Assembly (NCBI GenBank): GCA_916610825.1
Contig: OU744454.1
Location: forward strand, 3,020,501 to 3,084,500
Length of the DNA stretch: 64,000 nucleotides
Direction: 5' to 3'
Source: Haliclystus octoradiatus
Lineage: Eukaryota; Cnidaria; Staurozoa; Stauromedusae; Haliclystidae
Each line of letters starts with the position of its first letter. The stretch's first letter is position 1. The notes beneath the pieces were generated by a model that saw nothing but the letters and a program-made list of their open reading frames with translations, did no database searches and was not told the origin of the DNA. Positions 12,331-23,206 of the stretch are shown in pieces. The position numbers were made by a program, and so were the translations under genes.

Positions 12331-13065
12331 AATTCAAAAAGTAAAAATGGCTTTGAGACTTTGTCAACAAAGCGGAAAGAGTATAGTATACTTCGTATTT
12401 TGCAAAGTAAATAACTTTGGTATAAAAGAGTCAAGCAATTATAGTCAAACTTAGAATCATGGTAGTTTATTATTTATTTTAAATGTGCAAGCAGTTTTAG
12501 ATAAATTAGTGCGCGCTTTTAAAAGAACCAGACAGTTTTCCTTGCCAACGTATAGAAGGTTTCTAGACTTTGTTTAACTCGACTGTCGTGTTTTTGCAGA
12601 ATAAATATCGAGCTGCTGTTCGTTGAAGCATTATCAAATACGGTCAACAGTTTCAATCTTAGATAAGTCATAGTTTATTATGTGCTTACCTATTTAGCGA
12701 TATAGATTCTCGACTACAGTGTGTCTAGAACCATAGAATAATCAAATAATAGGCCATGACATTCAGGAATTAAGATTTATGCCGTCGACTATTTGACTTG
12801 ATAATAAAAGTTTTCTGAATCCATTTAATCGTAACTTTTTTATTGTGAAGTGTAAACAAGTATTCAATTTTCATTAAGAAATATAAAGTGTAATCTAAAT
12901 ATAAGTCATAGGTTTCCTTCGTTTAACGTCTGCTTCTGATCGCCATTTTGTAAAGATAACTTACGTGTTAGGCTTTGGCCGCACAATTAGAGCAAATTGA
13001 CCGCTTTGGATATGTTACGGCACATGCGCGCGCAGGTGGTCACAACTTCTATCTGTTTGTCAAAT

Positions 13066-15272
13066 CCATAGACATAATAGATATAGACTGCTGATGGCGT
13101 TCCAAAACGGTAGAGACGAATGGTCACCCTATACAGTCTCTGACGTCACATCTCCAAAACGAGGTCACTATTAAGATTGAAGTCTTTCTATATCTGGACT
13201 TCTGGAGTCAAATCCGAAATAATATTTGAAAGATCTTGTCGAACTGTCATGGCGATAAAAACAGTTTTTCTAACAACTGTCACCAACTTTGACTTTATTT
13301 ACAATCAAATTTTTATTACATATTTTGCAAATTTAGTAGTGCTACTTTATTGAACCTTGCATCAATATTGTGGATATTAAGTTTTATATGATGTAGGCTA
13401 CAAGTAATTATTTATTTGGAACAATTTTTCACATCCTGGAAGCCAAACTTCATCCTCCTTCCTGTCAAGGCCGTTTTCATACCAGCTCAAACATCAAAGC
13501 TATGCCTTATATATGGTGTTATACGTTTGATAAGTATTCAAGCAATTGTAACAAAATGAACAGTATTTACATTTCATTTTTGTTTTGAAATAAATTGATT
13601 CGTGAATCGTGATCCCCACAAAAAAGATGGCGTGTTTAAGTTTTGACATAAATCAAACAAGTATCAAATTATGAATCAGATATTTTCGAGTAAATATGTT
13701 AGTTCAATTTTTCTCACTATCGATTGTTATTGGAGAGAAGTAACACCGTGTTGTCATAGGCATTGCCTGTTATTTGGTCACCTATGACATCCAAATTAAA
13801 TTTCTTCCGCTTTCTTTTCAAAAAGTTATGGTAAAATAATGGCGCCAAAAGGCGCGCTTTCTCGAACTGAAGGCTCACTCATTATTATAGTTCCTTGCAA
13901 TCATGGATATGATCCTATAAATTACCTGGGTAGTATAGTAATAAAGCCGAAAACATTATTTGTAGCAATTAGAGATAATATCTTGCTATAATAGACTTGA
14001 AAATAGTCCAATCTGTAGGCATTAATTGTTACGTCGCTTTCTAAATTCTGTCTTCATAATCAGTCTTACAAATAAGTTAAATAATAAATACGTAGCATCA
14101 GTACAGCAAAATATCCCATTTTACAAAACTTAAATCCATCGACAACAAAAACAAGTAATCTATTTAATAATTATTCCAAATCAATTGGCGGTATGCTGAC
14201 AAAATAAAATGAAGGATATTTGTTAAAATTGTGGACCGCCATGTCAGTCAGTCAAATAGTTTGATTGAGTTGTGAGTGAATTCGGATTTGATGAGATTCA
14301 AAGGAAATACAATCCAAGGGGTAGTCTCGTTTTGGAGATGTGACGTCAGAGACTGTATGGGGTGACCATTCGTCTCTACCTTCGAAAATGGGCTTAAAAC
14401 GTAGCACCTATGGGGATCCATAATGGCTGACACATGCTCCCAAAGTGGCGGGGAAAGCAGTGTTTTGACCCAATATTGTTGTTAGAAAATAAAAGAATAG
14501 ATGAGCCGGATTATTTCGAGCTACTTTTAAAGCAATTAAATATGATTGAAATTAACAGTTTTGTTGTGTATCACTCAATTTCGAATCAAATCTGCTCAAT
14601 TATTTTATCAAATTTTCACTGAAATATTCCAATTTTGTAAGTAGATATATCGCCGCTTTTGTAACAATAAGACATCAAAATTTCAGAGTTTGCTCAGATT
14701 TAACATTTATTAATCATCCAAGCTGTATTTACATGACAAGGTGCATGTTTACTGCTGGTTACAGCAAAACACAGGACGCAGAATGAGTGTAGAAAAGTTT
14801 ATATTGAAACAATAACAAACAAATTGCAATAATGCTACGAAAAATATTCAAATTTAATTCACCAAATATCCAAATATATTACACCCCATAGTGATAATAG
14901 TTATAAAGTTTAAGATTGATGAAGATAGCCACAAATTAAGCCTCATAACCAGCAGTACCATCGCAAACAAGCGTAGCGGATACCAATTAATATCAAAATA
15001 TGCAAATTTTTATTATAATCAATGTTTCCGTATCATTAAAACCATATTAAAAATGTTCAAAAGCAAGACAAATAGATATATGCAGCGATTTAAATCAATT
15101 CAAGCACTTTGTGTCTACTTCAAATACCAAATTGTATTGGAATTTAGACTTTTGCGGTCAGTTTACAACATACAACTGCAACTTTTGGGCGCATGTGTCT
15201 ACCATTTTGGCTGCCCATGAGTGCCACGCGTCACGTGACCCCATCAGCGGTCTATATCTATTATGTCTATGG
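13066..15272. mobile_element. 2.2-kb element nested in the foldback, 6-bp TSD
   Basis: The left end starts CCATAGACATAATAGATA and the right end closes with its inverted match (TATCTATTATGTCTATGG). Including inner bases up to GCTGATGG, the terminal inverted repeat is about 32 bp with one mismatch. TCAAAT flanks both sides (13060-13065 and 15273-15278). A subterminal block around CTCTGACGTCACATCTCC is present inverted at about 13130-13170 and 14318-14360. Short frames inside (for example 14434-14622 and 14891-15220) resemble no known protein. Superfamily unclear. Confidence 0.82.
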
Positions 15273-15281
15273 TCAAATCGC

Positions 15282-15616
15282 CACCCGTACCACTCCTCCA
15301 TTTCTAGACGAGTGGCTTTTTTCGCTGAGAGCAATGATTTTAAACGCTCTTTGTTGATCTCAGCCGCGACACTGCAGATCAATTTCAACAGATTTCATGG
15401 CAGATAGGTCTCGATTGTCAATGCGCAACGATGCGTCGCAGCTACTCACAATGCAATTCCCTCTGGGCCATTCCATCCGCCATCCTCAGATGGTACTCAT
15501 TTGATGTTTCAGATAAAGTCAAGGCTGAGTTGACCTTAGGGGGATTTGAACCACGGTCGATCAGATGTGATCCGATCTGAAGTTCAGTTGCTCTGCCATC
15601 TGAGCTAATCCTCCTC
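15282..15616 (-). mobile_element. SINE, 5' part, split from 7185-7229
   Basis: Minus-strand head with A box TAGCTCAGATGG (near 15593-15604) and B box GGTTCAAATCC, followed by the same body as the 8573-8940 copy with a few substitutions. It begins with the duplicated CACCCGTAC and is followed by the SINE's own duplication TATTAATTGGTTT (15617-15629). Confidence 0.9.
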
Positions 15617-15629
15617 TATTAATTGGTTT

Positions 15630-16440
15630 GATATCAGACTGCCATGCCTTTGATTATAAAATCGGAGCATGGATTGAGATTCAGATCGTATTAGCGAATT
15701 TTATCCAGAGGTATAAACTCAACAAGTAAGGGACAAAAACAATTTTCTCATCAAATCATTCAGTCCATCTTCAAATGAATGATGCCCTGGAGTGATATTA
15801 CGATATGACATCACAATCGTATTAATAATTGAAGCTACTGCTTCATCTTTTATTTATATCTTGATCAATATCAAGGAGTATAATTAGCACACGATATTAT
15901 TTCTTATCCGATATTTGCTATCAGCCGAAGAAGCTGTTTTAGATATGAATTAGTTAATGAATTAGATATGAAAGATGTTAATTTTTGCAGTTTAATTGGA
16001 TTATTTATGTAAATGTAGGATGATACTAATTATGACGTTCTTGAAAGCGCAAATTTGAATTGGGCCATCTTAGTTCTCATTAAGTCATTATATATATATA
16101 TATTATCTTGGTAATTATATGAGATATGAGATATGATATTTTTCGAGTGTTTAATGCAAGTGCGATATCACTCTGAAAATAAGGTAAATAATATCTAGAG
16201 TATTACCGCAAATGCTAAACTGAGCTCTTTGATTAATATCGATAAAGGGTAGTTTCGATTGTAACTTCTTCGAAAGTGTTTTCAAACATAAGAATAGTCT
16301 CATGTTGATTCGCTTTTCAGCAACCATTTCAACGACGAAGCCAATAAAGCTTTAGGAAAACAAATTATTGCGAATAAGCATTTTTCAAACAAAGTAATCT
16401 TATGTCTGAAATTCATTTGGAAATTTCATAAAGTGAATTA
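15630..16440. other. non-coding stretch, nothing recognised
   Basis: AT-rich DNA with a short (TA)n run near 16090. No frame, RNA or terminus recognised. Confidence 0.4.
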
Positions 16441-16620
16441 GAAACGTCTGAAATTGAATTTGAAATTTCTGTAAATATTTGAAATTAAAATGGAAAAGGT
16501 GCAGAACAAAGCCAACTCCTCAGTAAAGACATTCTAATACAACTCATCGACAGTAACAGCAAAGATTAAGCCGAAGGCCCACAAAGCCATCCGCAGGACA
16601 CTAGAACAGCTTTCGTGGCG
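16441..16620 (+). repeat. interspersed repeat shared with 27590-27770
   Basis: Shared blocks in order: TATTTGAAATTA, AGAACAAAGC, AGACATTCTAA, CGAAG.CC.ACAAAGCC.TCCGCA and ACAGCT/AAAGCTG. Diverged copies with no coding capacity; class unknown. Confidence 0.55.
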
Positions 16621-16624
16621 GGTG

Positions 16625-16750
16625 AGACTGGGTGGGGTTCGACTCCTCGTCGGTAACATATGTTTGTATTTGTCTGTAAATGTGTTATGTTCGTATTTCC
16701 CCCAATAAACTAGCACTTGCGCTTACAGGGTAACTATTAGTTATCACGTG
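16625..16750 (+). mobile_element. SINE fragment, second family
   Basis: Contains GGTTCGACTCCTCGTCGGTA (B-box-like), then TTTGTCTGTAAAT and TTTCCCCC, matching the body of the 2038-2215 SINE. The head has been replaced by the unrelated repeat at 16441-16620. Confidence 0.5.
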
Positions 16751-16831
16751 TAGTTAACTAAAAATAGAATATTATTATCATTATTTTACGTAAGGATGGT
16801 GACTGAGTCAAAGAAAACACATTCTTAATTT

Positions 16832-16871
16832 CTGTTACTATAGTTTCACGCAGTGTGCGATCATCAGACAG
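16832..16871 (-). ncRNA. type I hammerhead ribozyme-like motif
   Basis: Minus-strand mirror of the motif at 16892-16931, with identical core CTGATGA, stem II CGCA/TGCG, GAAAC, 3-bp stem III, UA cleavage site and CTGT/ACAG stem I. Confidence 0.6.
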
Positions 16872-16891
16872 TTAATACAATCGAGTATCAA

Positions 16892-16931
16892 CTGTCTGAT
16901 GATCGCACACTGCGTGAAACTATAGTAACAG
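16892..16931 (+). ncRNA. type I hammerhead ribozyme-like motif
   Basis: Stem I is CTGT (16892-16895) with ACAG (16928-16931). Then core CTGATGA (16896-16902), stem II CGCA..TGCG with a CAC loop (16904-16914), GAA (16916-16918), stem III ACT..AGT (919-921 with 924-926) and predicted cleavage after A16927. All invariant bases C3, U4, G5, A6, G8, A9, G12, A13, A14, A15.1 and U16.1 are present. The 10.1/11.1 position is U.U, not the usual G-C, which may weaken activity. Confidence 0.6.
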
Positions 16932-17513
16932 AAATTAAGAATGTGTTTTCTTTGACTCAGTCACCATCCTTTCGTATTAAAGCTCTGCCAATGTTCAATC
17001 GATATTGGGCACTATCACATCTGACGACTAGATAAATCTATCTTTATTACTATCTCATTATTTTATATATTTTCATTGTTATATATCGAAGGCTGTCTAA
17101 ATAACTATCACGATCATCACAAAGAACCCTTATTTATTTCTTCGGTTGCAAGCCGTCATTCTATATTTGAAATAACTATATCCATACACATTACCAGTAA
17201 CTATTTATGTTTTGCTATCTGCACCAATAAATGCGAAAGTCTGCGTGTGTTTTGCAGCGTGTTTGTCCAATTTTCCTTTGAGTCGTCGAGTGTTATCAAG
17301 TCGCTGTTCTTCTTCAGACATACTTCAATTTTTCTTCGTTATTTTTTTAGATATACACTATATAATATGCAATACAATTTAAAAAGTTTCAATTTAACAG
17401 CAAAATAAAATCAACAGGTATAATATTAAAATTCATAAAATGAAGAAATTATAAAAGAACAATGGTTATATTTCAAATATCTTGATAAAATTCATTATCA
17501 TAAAAAAATCTAT

Positions 17514-18620
17514 TTAATTAGATTGAATACCAATGCGATTGCGACGGATGTACTTTTTGAATACTCGCTTAATAGAGTCACGAAAGGCTTTCATTCTTGA
17601 TAAGCAAACTATTGGATTTATACAGCTAATGAATAATATTGATAAAATCATAATGCTTTTAAAAATATATCTGTTTTGATCTTGACATGTCTTCATTACT
17701 GTTTTATCGGGTGGATTAGAATAAAATAAAACCACAGTCAAACCTGTGGTCAACAACATCAGAATCATAATTAATAGAAAATTAATTGTCACTTTCTTTT
17801 GTGTTTGTTTATTCCTGTTATTGATTGTTTGGTTAAGGATAGTGTCTTCATTAGTTCCTACATTTGTAACATTTTCTCTTGATTTTCGTATTGCACGTGA
17901 TGCAATAACACACGTAATTATTAAAAACGGACATATAACACCAAATGAAAAATGTATAAAATTACTGAAAAAGACATCAGTTCTTCCATTAAGGTACATA
18001 CATGGAACTATAATAGATATTAACCAAATCAATAAGGAGATTGATAAACAAATCTTAAATGATTTGAAATTCCGGTATTCAAGAGGCCATATAATTACTG
18101 CAAGACGATCCATCGTTATAGCAACTACATTCAAGATGCTTGTCATTGAGCATATAAAAGTGATAGTATAATATAATGCAGATAGCATAACAAGGTCTGT
18201 ACCGTCTGATGATTGTAATAAAAAGTATAAATGTAAAGGTATAGCTATTACACCAGTTATCAGATCACTAAGGGCTGAATTAAGCAGAAAATAGTTGAAT
18301 ATTGTGCGTAGTTTCTTCGTGGGATCTGCTAACACAGCTACAAATATTAATCCATTTCCAATAATTGCGATCAAGGCAAATGTGGTGTATATTGTAATAA
18401 AAATGCAAGCAATGTATAGTGGCAAAGATGACTCTTTACAATCTATCGAATAAGGAACGTTTGGTTTTCCACTAAAAGGTGATGATGATACAAGTCTTCC
18501 GAGACTATCTTTTGTTGGAAAAACTCCATCGATGCCTGGATGTGGTGGTCTTCCACCTCCACTTGAGGGACCATGATCACGCATAGCACATATGTGATTT
18601 GCTATACTGTATATAGACAA
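17514..18620 (-). CDS. rhodopsin-family (class A) GPCR, intronless
   Basis: A 368-residue single-exon seven-helix receptor at the plasma membrane; ligand unknown. TM1 at about 67-97 has the GN motif (IIGNGLIF). TM2 (about 108-135) has SALSDL, giving D2.50. TM3 (about 145-172) ends MDRLAVI, a DRL version of DRY. TM4 is at about 184-206, TM5 at 214-240. TM6 (about 273-297) lacks CWxP. TM7 (about 315-340) ends NPIVC in place of NPxxY. The usual cysteine at the top of TM3 is not seen. The first 60 residues are Gly/Pro/Ser-rich; a second Met (residue 13) is an alternative start. Family assignment is firm; subfamily (amine, peptide or orphan) cannot be told. Confidence 0.88.
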   Translation of the reverse strand: MSIYSIANHICAMRDHGPSSGGGRPPHPGIDGVFPTKDSLGRLVSSSPFSGKPNVPYSIDCKESSLPLYIACIFITIYTTFALIAIIGNGLIFVAVLADPTKKLRTIFNYFLLNSALSDLITGVIAIPLHLYFLLQSSDGTDLVMLSALYYTITFICSMTSILNVVAITMDRLAVIIWPLEYRNFKSFKICLSISLLIWLISIIVPCMYLNGRTDVFFSNFIHFSFGVICPFLIITCVIASRAIRKSRENVTNVGTNEDTILNQTINNRNKQTQKKVTINFLLIMILMLLTTGLTVVLFYSNPPDKTVMKTCQDQNRYIFKSIMILSILFISCINPIVCLSRMKAFRDSIKRVFKKYIRRNRIGIQSN

Positions 18621-19088
18621 ACTCCAAACTTATATGATTATCCTTGTTAAAAAGAAAATGAACGAAGAACACGCAGAAGAATGATATATAAATATATGAA
18701 AAATAATTATTCATGAAGTGAGATATATGCAGCTGCAAAATAGAAGCCCTATGTGATATACATCATATCAAGATAATATAATGAGAAATTAGATAGTCAA
18801 ACTCAAATTTGCGTTTTCAAGAATTTGAGAGACTTTAGAATGGTCATAATATTATCTCACCTATAATAACGTAAATAGTCCAACTCAATTGTAATTAATT
18901 ATCATGAATCTTCAAACATTGAATAATTCAAATCTAAAAATAGTTTCTTCGGCTGTTATCAATATCATCCTTAACTTCTGTCTTTTTTGACCCATTGACG
19001 TCATTCTCACAAAAATGTATCACTGTTGTTCCATCAAAATGATTAAAAAATGATTTTTTTTGGTATTTTTAGATTATTTTCTCATTGG
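18621..19088. other. upstream flank of the GPCR gene, nothing recognised
   Basis: AT-rich non-coding DNA. It should contain the GPCR promoter and 5' UTR, but no element is distinctive enough to place. Confidence 0.35.
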
Positions 19089-19096
19089 ATGCAAAC

Positions 19097-19402
19097 CCCG
19101 GGGGGTAACTCCAGCTCTTCAGGGACGGGGTGCCACTTTGGAAGGTTCTAGCAGGTTGATTGGTTTTAAGTAAATACACAAATATGATGCAAAATATTAT
19201 AAAAATTCTTGAAAAAGTCAAAAATAGGATAGCCAAAAGCTCCAAAATATGAAATCTCATACCCAAAAAGTTTTTCTCAGCTGGAATATGGACCCAAAAA
19301 AGTGGCACGTCCCCGTATAGCCATGCACATCCCGGTATAGCCGTCATAGTTGAGTTACACCGGCCCCGGGATGCTTGAAACTGGAGTTACACCGGCCCCG
19401 GG
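19097..19402. mobile_element. hAT-like MITE, 8-bp TSD
   Basis: Starts CCCGGGGGGTAACTCC and ends with GGAGTTACACCGGCCCCGGG. ATGCAAAC is duplicated at 19089-19096 and 19403-19410. The body (CAGCTCTTCAGGGACGGGG, TGCCACTTTGGAA, CCGTATAGCC) is shared with 23207-23514. The 92-residue minus-strand frame here is element sequence, not a gene. The hAT label rests on the 8-bp duplication. Confidence 0.8.
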
Positions 19403-19410
19403 ATGCAAAC

Positions 19411-20528
19411 ATAATACGGAGGATCCAGGCACACAATTATTACTCGCTTATTCTATAGTGATATATATTTTGGCAATTACTAAATTTATATCAAATATAC
19501 CTAAATGATACTATATGCAATAGTATATATATTTATATACATATTGCTATCATAATGTTGACAATAGACTCTCTATCACTTCGCCTCATAGATTAATATT
19601 AATATTAATAATAAAATTTATGTTTATCTAATAGCAGATAATATATGGCTCCATGTCTTCATTTTTGACAGAGCGGTAAATAATAATAATATATGGCGAA
19701 ATAGTCAAAGAATATACATTCTTTACTGTCAGTATACAGTCAAAATATTGATTGCTGACCTATTATTTTGTTATAAAGTTATTAGTAGTTTTGTGGATAT
19801 TGACTCCAGTAGCCTTATTACTGTCACTCCACATGGTCGACTTGTTGTGCCAATGGCGCATTCAAATTGCCGCATCGTCAAATCTTTTTTGTAAGATGAA
19901 TAAATGTATGTAACTCGTTAAACCTGGAAACACGTCAGGCACCCAATATTTGTAAATTTAAAATATACCTCTCCAATGAAAACCTATCTAAATTCTTAAT
20001 TATGTAAAACTATTTAATCATTTGCTAATTTATGTTAAGTTATTCTGTATGTAATTCACATTTATATGCTGTTATGCAGAAATGAACAAATCATTCATTC
20101 ATTCAATTAATATTAATGAGTTGACATATGCCATAAACTATCCATGGGCTAGCTGTTATTGATCAATGATAATAATCTTCTTCGCAGATTATTCAAATAC
20201 AGATTAACCCATATAACTACTGCTTATCTAAAACTCAGTAGTTTCTCTTACGTAGGATACACAGTGTGAACCTATTAGATAGCAATATGCAAGAGCCTCT
20301 ATCCCGTGTTCCGCTCCATGATACTGAGAATCGTTCCACTCGAAATGGAGTTATGACGTAATGCACACAGGCTAATGGCGTTTGACTACGATAGCAATAT
20401 ATGTTACCATTTTCAATCCTAAATTCATTAATGTAATTTTCGACAAACATATTTCTTCTTACTTTTATCACGCCGATAAGGGAACAGAGGGCGGGCTAGG
20501 GCGATTGCCCCTTCTATGCTATACAGAG
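19411..20528. other. non-coding stretch, nothing recognised
   Basis: AT-rich with TAATATTAATATTAATA-type runs. A short block at 20288-20380 (GCTCCATGA.ACTGAGA.TCGT, CACACAGGCTA) recurs at about 42195-42255, so part is old interspersed repeat. No gene. Confidence 0.4.
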
Positions 20529-20529
20529 G

Positions 20530-20568
20530 TGTGTGTGTGTGTGTGTGTGTGTGTGGGGGGGGGGGGGT
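20530..20568 (+). repeat. (GT)n followed by poly-G
   Basis: A GTGTGT run passes directly into a run of about 12 G. Simple-sequence repeat. Confidence 0.95.
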
Positions 20569-21059
20569 GAGGACGTAATTGGCAAAAAAAAGCTTTTCCA
20601 GAACAAATTATAATATAATTGACCAACAGAACTTCAAGAATCAATTGAAAGCCGTACTGCTGAACAGATAAAAACAATTACACTAACTAACTCATCAAAA
20701 TAATAAAATTCCTACAAATGGCAATCACTCTGGTTTCGAGAGTAATTACTGTTGGATGGCACAAGATGAGCAAAAACCCGGGGCAAAACCCATAAAGAAT
20801 TTATGGAACTAGAAGATCCAAGTTGTTGACTGTCCAATTTTTCTAGCGATCGAGACATTTGCATTGAGGTATAAAACAAAGCCCAATTGACATACACTCG
20901 TGTTAGCGAAATTGCCAATTTCAAATTTGCTTTTATGAAAAATATCATATAATAGCCTATTTATATACTCTTCTTTTCACGTTCATATATACTGTCATTT
21001 CTATATCCATTCCGTATAATTTCATTGTCTAGAATAGTTTACATATAAGCTGTCATTTC

Positions 21060-21780
21060 ATCATCATCATCTTCATCATCATTATTTATTGAGAAGCATT
21101 TAAGCCGTTTGGCTTTTTTTCAAAGGGCTCATACATAATAAAATTAAAATAGTTACAAACAAAATTACAATATAGACAAAAACAATGGATTAGTGAATGA
21201 TTAATCTTTACATGCTAGATTTGATTTACATAATTTTTGGAAAAGCCTACTATCAGTGATATCCTTTATCCAGTTTGGCAGATCATTCCATTTGCGAGCA
21301 CCAGCTGACTGAAAAGAGTGACGATGACTTGGTTGAATGTAAATATTATTGTTTGTGGATGATCGTGTTCATTCGTGGTGTACGGAGAAGAGAAGAGAAG
21401 AGGGTGGATAGCAAAGGAGGAGCTTGATTAAATTAAATTTTGTGAGCCCAGGAAAGCTGATTGAAATTCACCCTGTCCTTGATGCTTAGCCATTCAAGCT
21501 GACTAAGCATATTTGAGACAGAGGTCCTGTAATGACATTGGAGCACTGTCCTCATACATCTGTTCTGGAGCCTCTGGGGGCGATCAAGATGTTGTTGTTT
21601 ACAATTCCCCCAGACAACAGCGCAGTAATCAAAATGGGGCAATACAAGAGCATTAAATAAGATAATTCTAGTTTTCAGCGGTACGAGTTTACTGCTGTAT
21701 TTTAATACCCCTAACCCCCTGTTGATCTTCTTGATTATTTTTTGGACATGATCGTCAAAACTTAAAGGAGCAAAAATGAC
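21060..21780 (-). pseudogene. LINE reverse transcriptase C-terminus and 3' tail
   Basis: Minus strand from about 21765: LSFDDHVQKIIKKINRGLG, then LKTRIILFNALVLPHFDYC, VVWGNC, QRLQNRCMR, LSQLEWLSIKDRV, and after a stop and frameshift SAGARKWNDLPNWIKDI and a final stop near 21206. This is the classic end of a Jockey/L2/CR1-type ORF2. A short 3' UTR follows and then a (GATGAT)n-like tail at about 21060-21090. 5'-truncated and decayed. Confidence 0.82.
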
Positions 21781-21867
21781 CGGGAGGCGCTACGCATTTA
21801 GGATCACGTGCACGCTCATTGTTATAACACAATGTACATTGTTGACATGAATAATTTTATTACAAGT

Positions 21868-21985
21868 TAATAAAAGGAGTCAAAGACTACACATTCATAA
21901 TTGTTACTAGTATAGTTTCATGCTTACGCAATCATTACGGATGATTGCGTAAGCATGAAACTACTAGTAACAATTATGAATGGCA
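21868..21985. repeat. decayed hammerhead-type palindrome with lost centre
   Basis: Arms AGACTACACATTCATAATTG / CAATTATGAAT with TAGTTTCATGCTTACGCAAT and its inverse. Same subfamily as 59733-60170. The plus-strand core reads CGGATGA, not CTGATGA, and stem I has been lost with the centre, so no active ribozyme is expected. Confidence 0.75.
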
Positions 21986-22080
21986 CAGATGTTTTTTTGA
22001 TGTGATGAATTTTTTCACCACATTTATAACTCATCTTGACTTAGGTGTATACTGAAGTCAGTTCCTTGTTCGCTCACTGA

Positions 22081-22130
22081 GCAGTACTGGTGAAGGCTAA
22101 TGGCCAGAAACATGTACTTGTCTGCTGCTA
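22081..22130 (+). other. hammerhead-resembling hairpin, incomplete core
   Basis: CTGGTGA, an AGGCT..GGCC hairpin and AGAAACATGTA resemble a hammerhead half with A6 changed to G. A palindromic ACATGT stands where stem III would be. Stem I does not pair. Possibly a relative of Penelope-type terminal repeats. Confidence 0.3.
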
Positions 22131-22131
22131 T

Positions 22132-22189
<58 letters not shown>

Positions 22190-22192
22190 AAA
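22132..22192. repeat. (TA)n microsatellite
   Basis: A long uninterrupted TA run. Confidence 0.97.
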
Positions 22193-22332
22193 CGTATATA
22201 AAGCTGTCATTTCTAGATACATAATAATGTAAAGTTGTCCACACTTGTGTAGGTATAGTGTTCAATGATAAATATCAGAGCTTTAATAAATCAATGAATA
22301 AAATGAAGAGTCAAAAAAGAGACATACTGTTC

Positions 22333-22374
22333 TCGCTATTCTGAGTTTCACGCCATAAGGTGATCATCAGGCAA
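22333..22374 (-). ncRNA. hammerhead ribozyme-like motif, single copy, weakened
   Basis: Minus strand: TTGC - CTGATGA - TCACCTTATGGCGT - GAAAC - TCAGAATA - GCGA. Core bases are intact and stem I pairs with one G.U. Stem III has a C/A mismatch and stem II an A/C mismatch. No inverted partner lies nearby. The outer flank (GGTATAGTG.TCAATGA, AGAGC.TT) matches the copy at 28031-28121. Confidence 0.45.
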
Positions 22375-23206
22375 GTATAGATTTTATTAGTTGCAAAAAG
22401 ACATATCGATGCACTACATGGTAGAATAGTTGGGTTGATAATGTTGTATCGTTGTATCGCTGCTTAAAAGTTCTTTCTGTTAGGCCCTATGTAGGCGCGG
22501 CCTTCTGTATCATCGGGTGAGGTTACGGTGGCCTTATTAAACGATGCTTGATGTTTGGCACTTGTTTTCTAGTGGCATCTTTTTCCCGACGGTTGCATTG
22601 TTTGGGTTGTCTGCTGCTATCATTGTTGAGAATTTGTTTGTTGTTGTGCATTTTTATAATGGTGTCCACGTTTTCCATACAACGGTAGCTGACATTGACA
22701 TTGTTTTTGTTGGATATTTTGTGTAGCTTGCATGTTGTGTAGAAAAGTGATTTGATAATAATCTCAAAATATTCTGCCGATGTTTGTTTTCACATTTTTG
22801 CCGAAGAGCGGATTGAAACAGAAACAGAAATATTACTGGTTCCACCCGCCCTTCAGCAAAAATGTGAAAAGCTACATAAGTTTAAACATCAAGCATCGTT
22901 CATAAGGCCACCGTTACCACGACCGTTGATTTAGAAGGCCGTGCCTTCATAGACAGTGCCTTCATAGGCCTAACAGAAAGAATTTATATGCAGCGATACA
23001 GCTATCACAAAATGACAATTTAAATCAGAAAAATATATATATAGCACTGAACTTTCAAAACACATATATGGTGTTTAAAAGAAAAGAAAAAGTCATTTGA
23101 CATTTAGTAATCCGTTTTGTGTAAAAGCAGGGTTTACAGTATCAGAAAAGTTTTACATAATTAATTACAACAAAAATAACCTGCTAAACAAAAGATTGGA
23201 ACTCAT

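Larger units (their letters stand above)
7230..15281. mobile_element. Mutator-like foldback element with 9-bp TSD
   Basis: The left end GCGAATTGACAAACAGATAG (7230-7249) is the inverted match of the right end CTATCTGTTTGTCAAATCGC; the last bases of that end lie beyond a nested insertion, at 15273-15281. The 9-bp CACCCGTAC flanks both ends. Left arm 7230 to about 8100 and right arm about 12300-13060 are near-identical inverted copies, and inside them are inverted arrays of a 193-bp repeat. No transposase frame was seen, so the element is non-autonomous. The 9-bp duplication and long inverted arms fit Mutator-like (MULE) foldbacks; this class is inferred from structure only. Confidence 0.85.
16788..16975. 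repeat. near-perfect palindrome with two hammerhead folds
   Basis: Two arms of roughly 85 bp (outer edge AAGGATGGTGACTGAGTC) are inverted copies around a 20-bp centre. Each arm carries a hammerhead-type core facing away from the centre (16892-16931 plus, 16832-16871 minus). The same class of palindrome recurs at 28775, 39864 and 59733. Confidence 0.9.

Noticed and set aside
17746..18171. 141-residue plus-strand protein
   Set aside because: Antisense shadow of the GPCR coding sequence.
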